From Saprospiraceae bacterium (lineage in GTDB: Bacteria; Bacteroidota; Bacteroidia; Chitinophagales; Saprospiraceae), in contig JAHDEL010000008.1 in the NCBI GenBank assembly GCA_020628855.1, positions 72,590 to 112,085 on the forward strand: 39,496 bases of DNA, in the 5' to 3' direction. The notes beneath the pieces were generated by a model. That model was not told where the DNA came from. It saw only the letters and a list, made by a program, of their open reading frames with translations, and did no database searches. Both the position numbers and the translations under genes were made by a program. Positions 9,164 to 17,595 of this stretch are shown piece by piece; within the stretch, counting starts at the first letter, position 1; each line of letters begins with the position of its first letter.

Positions 9164-10378
9164 TTATGAAAAAGCATTTAGTCCTGTCACATCATAACCT
9201 GTTATTAACAAATGGATATCATGAGTACCCTCATATGTTAACACAGTCTCAAGGTTCATCATATGACGCATACAGCTGTATTCATTAGTTATACCCATGC
9301 CGCCATGAATTTGTCTCGCTTCTCTCGCAATATCCAAAGCGATCTTGACATTGTTACGTTTAGCCATAGATACCTGTCCTGGTGTGGCCTTTCCAGCATT
9401 CATGAGCTTACCAAGACGCCATACCAAAAGTTGACCTTTGGTGATTTCGGTTATCATTTCTGCAAGTTTCTTCTGTGTCAATTGGAATTGACCTATTGGT
9501 TTGCCAAACTGTATTCTTTCCTTCGAATATCTCAAAGCTGCATCATAACAGTCCAGACCAGCACCTAGAGCTCCCCATGCAATACCATACCTTGCTTTCG
9601 TGAGGCAAGACAATGGTCCCTTTAGTCCAACCACATTGGGTAATACATTTGCTTTTGGTACCCTAACGTCTTCAAATACTAACTCACCTGTAATAGATGC
9701 TCTGAGAGACCATTTTCCATGTATCTCAGGTGCTGAAAATCCTTTCATTCCTTTTTCAACGATGAGTCCAATAACTTTTCCTTCTTCATTCTTTGCCCAA
9801 ACGACAGCCATGTCAGCGACTGGTGAATTTGTAATCCACATTTTAGCTCCATTCAAGATGTAGCTATCACCGTCATCTACGACATTTGTTACCATACCCC
9901 CTGGGTTACTTCCATGATCTGGTTCTGTTAGTCCAAAACAACCAATCATTTCTCCACTTCCCAGTTTTGGCAAATACTTCCTTTTCTGTTCTTCTGATCC
10001 AAATCGGTAAATAGGGTACATGACCAAAGAACCTTGTACCGATGCCATTGATCTGATTCCACTATCACCACGCTCAAGCTCTTGCATAATAACTCCATAA
10101 GCAATATCATCCATGCCACCACCTCCATATTCTGCAGGGATGCTTGGACCATATGCTCCTATTTCTCCAAGTTGCTTAAAGAGATGCTCAGGACATGTAG
10201 CCGCATTTGCATGATGCTCAATGATAGGGCTGACTTCTTCCTTTACCCAATCTCGAATTGCATCGCGGGCAAGGATGTGGTCTTGATCCAAAAGTTCATC
10301 AATTCCGTAATAATCATGGTGTTGGTATAAATCTGTTTTTACACTCTTTTTTATACCGTTCTCTGTGCCAATAGCCAT
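9164..10378 (-). CDS. gcdH: Glutaryl-CoA dehydrogenase
   Basis: 404 residues, the full length of the acyl-CoA dehydrogenase family. It is closest in sequence pattern to glutaryl-CoA dehydrogenase, which oxidatively decarboxylates glutaryl-CoA to crotonyl-CoA in lysine and tryptophan breakdown. Hallmarks: ELERGDSGIRS with the Arg (R109) that in GCDH pairs with the substrate gamma-carboxylate; the FAD/substrate motif GCFGLTEPDHGSNPGGM; ITNSPVADMAVVWA; RYGIAWGALGA; and catalytic Glu E383 in TYEGTHDIH. Crotonyl-CoA could be taken on by the enoyl-CoA hydratase encoded at 15463, though that is not adjacent. The gene diverges from folB. Confidence 0.93.
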   Translation of the reverse strand: MAIGTENGIKKSVKTDLYQHHDYYGIDELLDQDHILARDAIRDWVKEEVSPIIEHHANAATCPEHLFKQLGEIGAYGPSIPAEYGGGGMDDIAYGVIMQELERGDSGIRSMASVQGSLVMYPIYRFGSEEQKRKYLPKLGSGEMIGCFGLTEPDHGSNPGGMVTNVVDDGDSYILNGAKMWITNSPVADMAVVWAKNEEGKVIGLIVEKGMKGFSAPEIHGKWSLRASITGELVFEDVRVPKANVLPNVVGLKGPLSCLTKARYGIAWGALGAGLDCYDAALRYSKERIQFGKPIGQFQLTQKKLAEMITEITKGQLLVWRLGKLMNAGKATPGQVSMAKRNNVKIALDIAREARQIHGGMGITNEYSCMRHMMNLETVLTYEGTHDIHLLITGYDVTGLNAFS

Positions 10379-10455
10379 AGGTAAGATTTTTCTTGCTGCA
10401 AAAATACTCTATTGATAATGGAATGGGTCTTACTTTTACAGAAAATCTCAAACTT

Positions 10456-10809
10456 GTGTACCAAACAATTGTAGCGTTGGAGAATATGGAATTTTATGCT
10501 TTTCATGGATATTATCCTGAAGAACGTAAAATGGGAAATGACTATCTGCTCTCAATTTCATGTTCGATCGGAAGACACAGTGGTGATGCGGAAGACATCA
10601 AGAATACTGTGAACTACGAAAGTCTCTATGCCATTTGTAAAGAAGTGATGCAAACTCCTCACCAACTCCTAGAATCAATTACAAAAGAGATTCTTCAGAA
10701 GGTAAGCTCAAGGTATAGCCAAGTGGAGTCTGCAACTGTCATCTTAAAAAAAGCGCAACCACAATTGGGTGGGAGAGTGGAATGGAGTAGTGTAGAGATG
10801 AAATTTTAA
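10456..10809 (+). CDS. folB: Dihydroneopterin aldolase
   Basis: The protein matches FolB, which splits 7,8-dihydroneopterin to 6-hydroxymethyl-dihydropterin and glycolaldehyde in folate synthesis. Signals: ENMEFYAFHGYYPEER near the start, NTVNYESLYAI (the Glu-Tyr segment), LLESITKEI, and the C-terminal ILKKAQPQLGG typical of FolB. The frame opens at ATG 10393, only 14 bp from the divergent gcdH start. I prefer GTG 10456, which gives 117 residues (the family's usual size), places the conserved beta strand TIVALENMEFYAFHG at the N-terminus, and leaves 77 bp for two promoters. ATG 10423 and 10486 are alternatives. Confidence 0.86.
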   Translation: MYQTIVALENMEFYAFHGYYPEERKMGNDYLLSISCSIGRHSGDAEDIKNTVNYESLYAICKEVMQTPHQLLESITKEILQKVSSRYSQVESATVILKKAQPQLGGRVEWSSVEMKF

Positions 10810-10889
10810 TCTCATCTTAACTTACTTTTTCATTTTTTTAAGTCAAAAGACACGTTAGAACTATATATCAAATAATATAATTTAATAGC

Positions 10890-11594
10890 ATGGCAAAATA
10901 TATCACAATCTTACTCATGACTCTATCATTAGTTTCATGTGATCCCAAGCAAGTTCAACAAGCATTGGACATCCTCAATCAGACTGGTAATTCTTATAGT
11001 GTCGCCGATGGACTTAAACAAGCACTTGAATTTGGAGTCGATAATAGTGTTAAGCGCCTATCATCACAAGGTGGTTATCTCAATTCTATATATAAAATCA
11101 TGCTTCCGCCAGAAGCTCAGAAGGTGGTTAATACTGTAGAGAAGATTCCAGGTTTCAATAATGTAGAGCAGAAAATATTGGCAAAGATCAACGAAAGTGC
11201 AGAGGATGCAGCTAGTAAAGCCGGTCCAATATTCCTAAATGCAATCAGGGGAATCACTTTTGATGATGCAATGAATATTCTGATGGGGAATGATAATGCG
11301 GCTACAACTTATCTTAACCAAAGAACCTTTAATCCACTCTATGGCGAATTTAACCCAGTAATTGTCAACTCACTCAACAAATTTGGTGCTCTTGATTATT
11401 GGACAGAAATTGTTACTGCTTATAATAAAATACCTCTCGTCAAAAAGGTCAATCCAGATCTTGGCGATCACATTACATCCAAAGCACTAGATGGTCTTTT
11501 TGCTCTGATAGCGAAGAAAGAAAAAGGTATTAGGACTGATGTAAGTCAAAGAACAACAGACTTACTTAAGAATGTTTTTGCAAAGCAGGATTAA
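10890..11594 (+). CDS. DUF4197 family lipoprotein
   Basis: 234 residues with a lipoprotein signal (lipobox LVSC, acylated Cys17, followed by Asp). The rest has the DUF4197 pattern: GLKQALEFGVDNSVKRLS, a conserved GGYLN, LPPEAQKV, SAEDAASKAGPIFLNAIRGITFDDAMNIL, GNDNAATTYLNQRT and a C-terminal KALDGLFALIAKKEKGIR. The fold is mostly helical and the function is unknown. It is 80 bp downstream of folB and may have its own promoter in the AT-rich gap. Confidence 0.87.
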   Translation: MAKYITILLMTLSLVSCDPKQVQQALDILNQTGNSYSVADGLKQALEFGVDNSVKRLSSQGGYLNSIYKIMLPPEAQKVVNTVEKIPGFNNVEQKILAKINESAEDAASKAGPIFLNAIRGITFDDAMNILMGNDNAATTYLNQRTFNPLYGEFNPVIVNSLNKFGALDYWTEIVTAYNKIPLVKKVNPDLGDHITSKALDGLFALIAKKEKGIRTDVSQRTTDLLKNVFAKQD

Positions 11595-11608
11595 AAAGAA
11601 GCAAGGAC

Positions 11609-11635
11609 GTCCAGTAAATCTTTCGTGCGCTGGAC
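11609..11635. terminator. Weak hairpin between convergent DUF4197 and CPBP genes
   Basis: GTCCAG (11609-11614) and CTGGAC (11630-11635) form a 6-bp stem with a 15-base loop in the 43-bp convergent gap. Only short T-runs follow on either side, so it is a weak candidate. Confidence 0.3.
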
Positions 11636-11637
11636 TT

Positions 11638-12243
11638 TCATTGGATTTCAATACCAAGAGATTTACCAATCAATAATAGACTGATTGGGATTAGATTATT
11701 AAATGCATGTATTCCAATTGCATGCCAAATACTATAGTGCATTCTGACAAATGCCAGATAGAAACCAATAATAGTTTGTGGTATTACTAACAAGGGTACC
11801 ATCCAATATTGACTTGTTTCTAGCTGAAAGTTTGTGCCATGGAGTAAGGCGAACCCTAAGGTGAAAATGTAGAATGCAATTGGAAACCCTTTTGTGAAAA
11901 ATCTCAGAGGCAGTCGAAAAATGCATTCTTCTATCAATGGAGCGAAGATGACTCCGAGGAAAAAGATCATGCCACTAGAAAACTCCATAGAGAATTGTTC
12001 AATTGCATGCGGGAGTTCTTCAAGATTTATGGCAAGGGCTACAACTTGTAGAAGCACCATTTGAATGATGAAGAGTACCAAGTAACCAACTATGAGGTTA
12101 CGAAAGGAGTATTGATATTGATTTGCAGAAACTCCGCTTAGACTATCGTTAACTTGCAAATGTTTTGGAGCAATGCAGTATTGCCAAACATTCTTTAGGT
12201 ATGCTTTAACTCCAAATTGAGATATTAATGAATCTTGAACCAT
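11638..12243 (-). CDS. CPBP family intramembrane glutamic protease
   Basis: 201 residues, four or more hydrophobic segments. The CPBP (Abi/Rce1-like) motifs are present in order: EECIFR (105-110, catalytic Glu pair and Arg), FALLHG with His135, and HAFNN with His179. Family members are prenyl-protein-type endopeptidases, in bacteria often linked to bacteriocin immunity or protein processing; the substrate is unknown. The start overlaps the last 19 bp of the SET-domain gene, so the two are probably translated together. Confidence 0.88.
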   Translation of the reverse strand: MVQDSLISQFGVKAYLKNVWQYCIAPKHLQVNDSLSGVSANQYQYSFRNLIVGYLVLFIIQMVLLQVVALAINLEELPHAIEQFSMEFSSGMIFFLGVIFAPLIEECIFRLPLRFFTKGFPIAFYIFTLGFALLHGTNFQLETSQYWMVPLLVIPQTIIGFYLAFVRMHYSIWHAIGIHAFNNLIPISLLLIGKSLGIEIQ

Positions 12244-12593
12244 AGGGAGTGTTCTGATGATTTGCCACTGTGGTAATCTAAGGTGATTTCTTGCATTGAC
12301 TCTATTTGACTTAAGGCAGTAATAATGATGCTTTGGCTATCATAATCAACCTCAAAATCAGCATTAGGCTCATTGCTGTGATTGTATAGACTACCATATC
12401 CTAGAGCAATAGCACTCGTCTTTTCTTCTGCGTCCCAAATGAAATAATAATCATGGAGATGAGAACGATGGAGTAATGCTGTACTTTCTGAATCACAGAT
12501 TATAGCAGGACAGACCTCAATTATGCTATGCTTTTCGATAGTCTGAATACAAGCTACTCCTCTCCCTTTTAATTGGGTTTGAATGATAAGCAA
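12225..12593 (-). CDS. SET domain protein (putative lysine methyltransferase)
   Basis: A minimal SET domain of about 122 residues. Conserved pieces: LKGRGVACIQTIEKHSIIEV (SET-N GRGVFA-like), YYFIWD, ALGYGSLYNHSNEPNADF (the NHS substrate/SAM motif) and ITLDYH near the end. SET proteins transfer methyl groups from SAM to lysines; targets of the bacterial short forms are not known. The frame is open up to an ATG at 12656, but that ATG is inside the terminator of the upstream S46 gene, so I placed the start at TTG 12593 (LIIQTQLKGRGV); TTG 12623 is an alternative. Confidence 0.8.
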   Translation of the reverse strand: MLIIQTQLKGRGVACIQTIEKHSIIEVCPAIICDSESTALLHRSHLHDYYFIWDAEEKTSAIALGYGSLYNHSNEPNADFEVDYDSQSIIITALSQIESMQEITLDYHSGKSSEHSLWFKIH

Positions 12594-12626
12594 GCCTTCT
12601 ATTTGTGTTAATCTTTGTTGCAAGAG

Positions 12627-12654
12627 AAAAAAGAGCCCCAATTGAATGGGGCTC
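12627..12654 (-). terminator. Rho-independent terminator of the S46 peptidase gene
   Basis: On the minus strand, an 8-bp GC-rich stem (12654-12647 with 12640-12633, loop of 6) is followed by six T residues (12632-12627). It sits 9 bp past the S46 stop codon. It contains the first base of the ATG that would otherwise start the SET gene. Confidence 0.85.
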
Positions 12655-12662
12655 ATACACTG

Positions 12663-14723
12663 TTATTTATCTAATTCGTTTACTAATCTTTCAGCCTTAT
12701 AGATATATTTCAAAGCGGAATAGATACCTCCTGCATGTACTGATACAGAGCGGTTGACTTCGTCATCAAAAATAAAATTACCAGGAAGAGACTCTATATT
12801 ACCATCAAAGATGAGTCCTACAGCTTCACCCTTTTGATTGATAATTGCACTACCGCTGTTACCACCAATGATATCATTTGTTGACACGAAATTCATTGGT
12901 GACTTCAATAAATCCATCGATGGATTTTGCCATCTTTCTGGTAAGTCCCATGGAAATACCTCTCCATGAGAATAGTGTCTATCATATAAACCAAAATAGG
13001 TTGTAAATGGAGGAGCTACAGTACCATTATACTCATATCCTTTCACAATACCATCACTTATCCTGAGAGTGAAAGTAGCATCAGGAGGTAAACTCGTACC
13101 ATAGACATTGAATGCCTGATTTGCAATTTTAGACTCTAGGGACCTTCTGTAATCTGAAGAACTTTGAAAAGCTTCTGCAGCTTCATTATACCTTTGACCA
13201 ACAAGTAATGAGCTGTTTGTTAGAACATCCTTACTCTTCTGATATTTATTCTTTTCTCCAAAGCATTTTGATCTCTTCTTTGCATCAAAGACTTCACTAT
13301 CCATTATGGCATCAATAAAAGCAGATTGAGACAGATCACCCATCATAGTCGATAAAAAATTATCACTTTGATGAACATCAGCTTTGACTTCCTTTAGAAG
13401 CATTTCTAACATTGCTCTTTCTTTTTTCTTATCCATGTCGCCAGCCAATGCATCAATGCCACCTCTCAGGTCACCTAGATCTGCTTCTGGTGCTCCCATT
13501 TTCAGTGCAGAATCATAACCTGCTATTGCATGCATAAGTTGCAAAATTTTCCCTCGGTATGGACTAGGAGCAAGATGTGTTACAGCCCAAGCATGAGGCT
13601 TGAGTTTGTTATATGCTGTAGACAAATCTCCCCAATAATTAAGACCAGCTGATTTTGATTTGATTTCTTCTTCCATAGATGACTTACGGTTCATCAATGC
13701 AGGATTGTGTAATCCTCCAACAATACCTTGATAGGCTTTGATACTATTAGAAAAGTTGTTAATGCTACCCAATAACACTTGAGCTTCACTTTCTTTTGCT
13801 GGATCTGAGACCATTTCATCATACTCTGATTGCATCATGTCTCTTCTGTTTGTCAAAAATCTGAGTAGCTGTTTGAATCTATAATCGCGATCATACTCTA
13901 ATTGAGCAACTGTTCGATATCTTTCTGTTCTTCCTGGATTACCTACTACAAAAACTGGAGTTCCTTCTTCAATGCCATTTGGATTAAACTTGAAATAATT
14001 CTCGCTCGTATTCATTGGATTACCGTCTTCGTCATATGCTCTCCAAAATGTACAATCTAGATTATATCTTGGATAGGTAAAGTTATCAGGATCACCACCA
14101 TAAAAACCTAGGTCATTTTCAGGAATGAATACTAATCGGATGTCTGAATACTTTTTGTAACCGTAAAGAGAAAATTTACCTCCCGAATAGAAAGTAACTA
14201 CTTGTTGTCTCAATCCTTCCCAACCTTCCATTTCAGCATATTTTGCTTGAAGATCTTCAATGGCTTTTGCTTGCAATGCAGATTTTTCGGCATCATCTTT
14301 TGCATCAGCTCCTGCAGCTATTACATCATTTGATATATCTACGACTTGAACAAGCTGCTCTACGAATAGCTCGTCTAGCTTTCTTTCATCTGCCAATGCA
14401 TTGGCAACAAACCCATTTTTATCAAAATTTTCTCCGGCTTGCTGTAGTTTAATAGCCTCATCCCTGGAGCAATGATGATTAGTCATAATCAAACCATCTG
14501 GCGAAACAAAAGATGCACTACACCAACTAGCAAATCGAAGTGCTGACATTCTTACATCTTTAAACCATGCCTCATCAGCCTTGAAGCCATATGCTTCTTC
14601 AAACCATTCTGTTGGCGGTTCTTCGAAAGTCCACATTTTTCCAAAATCAAAAGGACTATGTTCTTTTTCTTGTCCAACAAGAATGAACGGTATGAGAATA
14701 AAGAAGTAGAGTAATTGTTTCAT
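12663..14723 (-). CDS. S46 family dipeptidyl-peptidase (DPP7/DPP11-like)
   Basis: Serine exopeptidase family that removes dipeptides from oligopeptides in the periplasm and feeds amino-acid-fermenting or protein-degrading Bacteroidota. I chose Met at 14723 rather than the frame's first ATG at 14795, because it begins a clear signal peptide (MKQLLYFFILIPFILVGQ). From there, 686 residues: GKMWTFEEPP near the mature N-terminus, catalytic His84 in TNHHC, the GGDPDNFTYPRYNLD segment around the Asp region, and catalytic Ser623 in GGNSGSA. The substrate-specificity region near the C-terminus reads VHAGGIY, without an obvious Arg as in DPP11, which hints at a DPP7-like preference for hydrophobic residues; that is tentative. 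Confidence 0.92.
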   Translation of the reverse strand: MKQLLYFFILIPFILVGQEKEHSPFDFGKMWTFEEPPTEWFEEAYGFKADEAWFKDVRMSALRFASWCSASFVSPDGLIMTNHHCSRDEAIKLQQAGENFDKNGFVANALADERKLDELFVEQLVQVVDISNDVIAAGADAKDDAEKSALQAKAIEDLQAKYAEMEGWEGLRQQVVTFYSGGKFSLYGYKKYSDIRLVFIPENDLGFYGGDPDNFTYPRYNLDCTFWRAYDEDGNPMNTSENYFKFNPNGIEEGTPVFVVGNPGRTERYRTVAQLEYDRDYRFKQLLRFLTNRRDMMQSEYDEMVSDPAKESEAQVLLGSINNFSNSIKAYQGIVGGLHNPALMNRKSSMEEEIKSKSAGLNYWGDLSTAYNKLKPHAWAVTHLAPSPYRGKILQLMHAIAGYDSALKMGAPEADLGDLRGGIDALAGDMDKKKERAMLEMLLKEVKADVHQSDNFLSTMMGDLSQSAFIDAIMDSEVFDAKKRSKCFGEKNKYQKSKDVLTNSSLLVGQRYNEAAEAFQSSSDYRRSLESKIANQAFNVYGTSLPPDATFTLRISDGIVKGYEYNGTVAPPFTTYFGLYDRHYSHGEVFPWDLPERWQNPSMDLLKSPMNFVSTNDIIGGNSGSAIINQKGEAVGLIFDGNIESLPGNFIFDDEVNRSVSVHAGGIYSALKYIYKAERLVNELDK

Positions 14724-14882
14724 TGTATTGTTTAGTTTAGTTAGCTCGAATTTAAGTGCAAAAAAACAAAATACTGGATTAAGTTCTATTAACACAGAGG
14801 GTTCGTATACTTTTCTTAAGGACTTTTATAGATTTATTTCATTAAGAATAAGATTTATGCAGAGTAGAACTAAGTTTGCAGA

Positions 14883-15419
14883 ATGAGAGTGCAGACCCAA
14901 TCGCATCCATTTTTACTCACTGTCATGGCCGTCATTATACTAAGCCTGAGTGCTCAACTTACGTTAAATTTAGATATTGCTGCATTCGATATTCCGATTA
15001 CAGGCCAGAGTCTTGCTGTGCTTGTAATAGCTTATCTTTTGGGTATACAATGGGGTAGTCTATCTATTTTAATATATCTAGTTATTGGCGGTTTAGGGAT
15101 GCCAGTCTTTGCTGATGGAGCTTCGGGTTTCGATAAATTATTGGGTGCATCTGGAGGATTTTTATATGGTTTTTTAATTGCATCTTTAGTGGTAAATACT
15201 GTAATCACAGAGAAACAAATTTCGTGGTATCGCAGTTTGATGTTTATGACCCTGGGTACTTTGGTGATATTAATTTTCGGAGGATTTCATTTAAGCTATT
15301 TTATACCTTGGTCCAAAGTGCTCTCTGCAGGAATTATCCCATTTTTGCCCGGAGCAACTATTAAAATACTCTTGGGTTGTTTTATCACCGTTGTATTCGA
15401 TAAACTGCTAAATAACTGA
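14883..15419 (+). CDS. bioY: Biotin transporter S component BioY
   Basis: 178 residues with about six hydrophobic segments. The BioY pattern is clear: DIPITGQSLAVLVIAYLLG, WGSLSILIYLVIGGLGMPVFADGASG, GASGGFLYGFLIA, and a C-terminal FLPGATIKILLG. BioY binds biotin in the membrane and works alone or with the ECF EcfAT energising unit; no ecf genes are in the window. It is divergent from the S46 peptidase and 43 bp upstream of the enoyl-CoA hydratase. No biotin operator (BirA site) was recognised. Confidence 0.9.
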   Translation: MRVQTQSHPFLLTVMAVIILSLSAQLTLNLDIAAFDIPITGQSLAVLVIAYLLGIQWGSLSILIYLVIGGLGMPVFADGASGFDKLLGASGGFLYGFLIASLVVNTVITEKQISWYRSLMFMTLGTLVILIFGGFHLSYFIPWSKVLSAGIIPFLPGATIKILLGCFITVVFDKLLNN

Positions 15420-15462
15420 GTACTTCTAAGACGAATCATTTTTGAAATTGAATTTTTGAGTC

Positions 15463-16230
15463 ATGGAAACACCTTACATTTTAAAAGAAATAACAGAAGA
15501 GAATATCTTAGTTCTTACAATTAATCGACCCAAAGCACTCAATGCTATAAACAAAGGTGTGATGGATGCATTGGGTGAGATATTCTCAAAAAGACAACCT
15601 GAGCATATAGTTGGAGTCATTCTTCAAGGAAGTGGTACGAAAGCTTTTGCAGCAGGGGCTGATATAAAAGAATTTGCTGATTATGAATATGATCAAGCCA
15701 AAGCTCTCAGCCAAAAAGGACAAAGAATCTATGATAAAATAGAGCAATACCATGTGCCTGTAATAGCTCTTGTGAGAGGATTTGCATTAGGTGGTGGTTG
15801 TGAATTGGCCATGGCTTGTCATATGAGAATTGGTGATGAGACTGCAACATTCGGTCAGCCAGAAGTGAAGTTGGGTGTCTTGCCAGGATATGGTGGGACT
15901 CAGAGACTAACACAGCTCATAGGCAAAGCTAAAGCAATCGAATATCTCTTGACTGGAAACATGATTACTGCAGCTGATGCTCATCAGTTGGGTTTGTTAA
16001 ACCATGTTGTTGAGCCAGAAGCTGTGTTCAATACATGTGTTTCTTTACTCAAAAAGATTGGTAGGATGGGGCCATTAGCGGTTGAGACAACGATAAAAGC
16101 CACTATGCTCGGCCCTAGTCAAGAAGGGTATGATCAGGAGGCACATTTCTTTGGAGAAACATTCCAATCTGATGAAAGCACTGAAGGTATTTCAGCATTC
16201 TTAGAGAAGCGTAAACCAAAATTTAGATAA
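15463..16230 (+). CDS. Enoyl-CoA hydratase (crotonase family)
   Basis: 255 residues, typical for a single-domain crotonase that hydrates trans-2-enoyl-CoA to 3-hydroxyacyl-CoA in beta-oxidation. The oxyanion-hole segments are AFAAGADIKEF (61-71) and GFALGGGCELAM (107-117); both catalytic acids of enoyl-CoA hydratase are present, E114 (GGCELAM) and E134 (FGQPEVKLGVLPGYGGTQRL). The C-terminal AFLEKRKPKF is the usual ending. It lies 6 bp before the FemAB-like gene and is probably co-transcribed with it and bioY. Confidence 0.92.
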   Translation: METPYILKEITEENILVLTINRPKALNAINKGVMDALGEIFSKRQPEHIVGVILQGSGTKAFAAGADIKEFADYEYDQAKALSQKGQRIYDKIEQYHVPVIALVRGFALGGGCELAMACHMRIGDETATFGQPEVKLGVLPGYGGTQRLTQLIGKAKAIEYLLTGNMITAADAHQLGLLNHVVEPEAVFNTCVSLLKKIGRMGPLAVETTIKATMLGPSQEGYDQEAHFFGETFQSDESTEGISAFLEKRKPKFR

Positions 16231-16236
16231 CTGAAG

Positions 16237-17106
16237 GTGTCAAACCTTAAACTGGTTCATAGAACAGCGCTAGACCCTGAGCTTTGGAATAATTCGATCA
16301 AGCAATATTCTTTGCATTATCCATATGCCAACGCTTGGTATCTTGACGCATTGACCAACAGGAATTGGTATGGTTTGATTGGTGGGAATTACGACTTAGT
16401 TATGCCTATACCTTACAATCGGAAGATTTTTGGTTTCAAACAAGTCTATCAGCCCTTTTTAACTCAATCCTTGGATGCTATTGGTGATCTGAGCAGGGTT
16501 AATAACAAGGAAATTGCTGAATTATTGCAGAAGCAGTTTGTTCGCGTTCGATTCAATACCAAGTCAGTAGAGCTGAGTAGCACAGTTGCGAAGCCTAGAG
16601 TCAATCAAGAAATTAGGCTTGATCAATCATTGGACAAAATAAGGTCGACCTATAGTAAGTCTACAAAACAGCATGTCCGTAAGGCAATGCAAAGCACAGA
16701 GGTAGCCTATGATACAGACTATAAAGCATTTATGGAGTTCTATGTTCAAGCAGAATTCCCAACTCAGAAACCCATCTTGAAGATTTGGAAGCGTTTCGAA
16801 CGATTGTTGGAAGTTGCATTGGCTAATGAAGCATTGGATATAATATCGCTATACATTCAAGGAGAGAAAGTAGGCAGTGCGGTAATCATGGTTATGCCTA
16901 ATAGAGTCATTAACTTGATTGGTGCGTCATCTCAAACTGGGAGGACTAACAAATCGAATTATGTCAAGATTGACAGTTTGTTAGAAAAGTATGCTGAAAG
17001 TAAAAATGTATTCGACTTCTTTGGGAGTAATCTTCCTGGTGTTCACCAATTTAATGCAAGTTTTGGTGCATATACAGTTTCATACCATGAGATGGTTATA
17101 AAATAA
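16237..17106 (+). CDS. FemAB/GNAT-fold acyltransferase-like protein
   Basis: 289 residues from a GTG start 6 bp after the hydratase stop. The C-terminal half looks like the FemAB or BioF2-like acetyltransferase fold: FYVQAEFPTQKP, IISLYIQGEKVGSAVIMVM, a segment around LIGASSQTGRTNKSNY, and FDFFGSNLPGVHQFNASFGA, which matches the terminal FDF-G-s-PGv-FkxxFGa motif. The N-terminal half has HYPYANAWYLDAL and a phosphate-loop-like KSTKQHVRKA. The substrate cannot be inferred; related proteins add amino acids or acyl groups to peptidoglycan or lipids. A hairpin follows 3 bp after the stop. Confidence 0.65.
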   Translation: MSNLKLVHRTALDPELWNNSIKQYSLHYPYANAWYLDALTNRNWYGLIGGNYDLVMPIPYNRKIFGFKQVYQPFLTQSLDAIGDLSRVNNKEIAELLQKQFVRVRFNTKSVELSSTVAKPRVNQEIRLDQSLDKIRSTYSKSTKQHVRKAMQSTEVAYDTDYKAFMEFYVQAEFPTQKPILKIWKRFERLLEVALANEALDIISLYIQGEKVGSAVIMVMPNRVINLIGASSQTGRTNKSNYVKIDSLLEKYAESKNVFDFFGSNLPGVHQFNASFGAYTVSYHEMVIK

Positions 17107-17135
17107 AAAAGCGCCTTTCGGCGCTCATTGTTTTT
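17105..17135. terminator. Bidirectional terminator between convergent genes
   Basis: Stem 17110-17115 with 17120-17125 and a 4-base loop (TTTC on plus, GAAA on minus). On minus the stem is followed by six T residues, a strong terminator for the DUF1761 gene. On plus a shorter T-run follows after 4 bases, which serves the FemAB-like gene. Confidence 0.85.
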
Positions 17136-17535
17136 AATTCATCCAAGCGATAATTGCACCACCTGCTGCTAATAATAGAATTTGATAGATTCCATCAATT
17201 AACCATAGAGTAATTGACCTCCGTTGATAGAGATAATTGATACCCATTGATGTGGCTGCGAAGAAGACTCCAAATAATGCTCCATGGAACGCTCCATGAG
17301 GAATACTAATATTCTCATGACCCATTAATAAGGCAGGCACCATTCCGAACATCATGACACACATTAAAACAAAACTTGTCCCAAAAATGAGGGGCATGTT
17401 AGCACCCTTGAGATCTTCGTCTGACATGCCTACATGTTTCTGCCATGTCTTGCCAAAGAGAGGTCCATACCAAATTGCTCCAAGTCCCCAAGCCACTAAT
17501 CCAGCTACAAGGATAGATAAATAATTTACTTCCAT
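17134..17535 (-). CDS. DUF1761 family membrane protein
   Basis: 133 residues, four predicted transmembrane segments (about 6-24, 45-70, 80-102, 110-130). The N-terminus NYLSILVAGLVAWGLGAIWYGPLFGKTWQKHVG is the DUF1761 signature. Function unknown. It sits 60 bp downstream of the ABC ATPase gene on the same strand, with a strong terminator after it. Confidence 0.82.
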   Translation of the reverse strand: MEVNYLSILVAGLVAWGLGAIWYGPLFGKTWQKHVGMSDEDLKGANMPLIFGTSFVLMCVMMFGMVPALLMGHENISIPHGAFHGALFGVFFAATSMGINYLYQRRSITLWLIDGIYQILLLAAGGAIIAWMN

Positions 17536-17595
17536 ATTGTTGATTTTTAGTTTGTTTGAAGAAATTAAGATACAAAAATCTATTGCTCAAACAAC

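Noticed and set aside
14871-14878. TAAGTTTG, a match to the Bacteroidota -7 element before bioY
   Set aside because: Transcription would begin at or after the bioY ATG, and no -33 TTG lies at the right distance.
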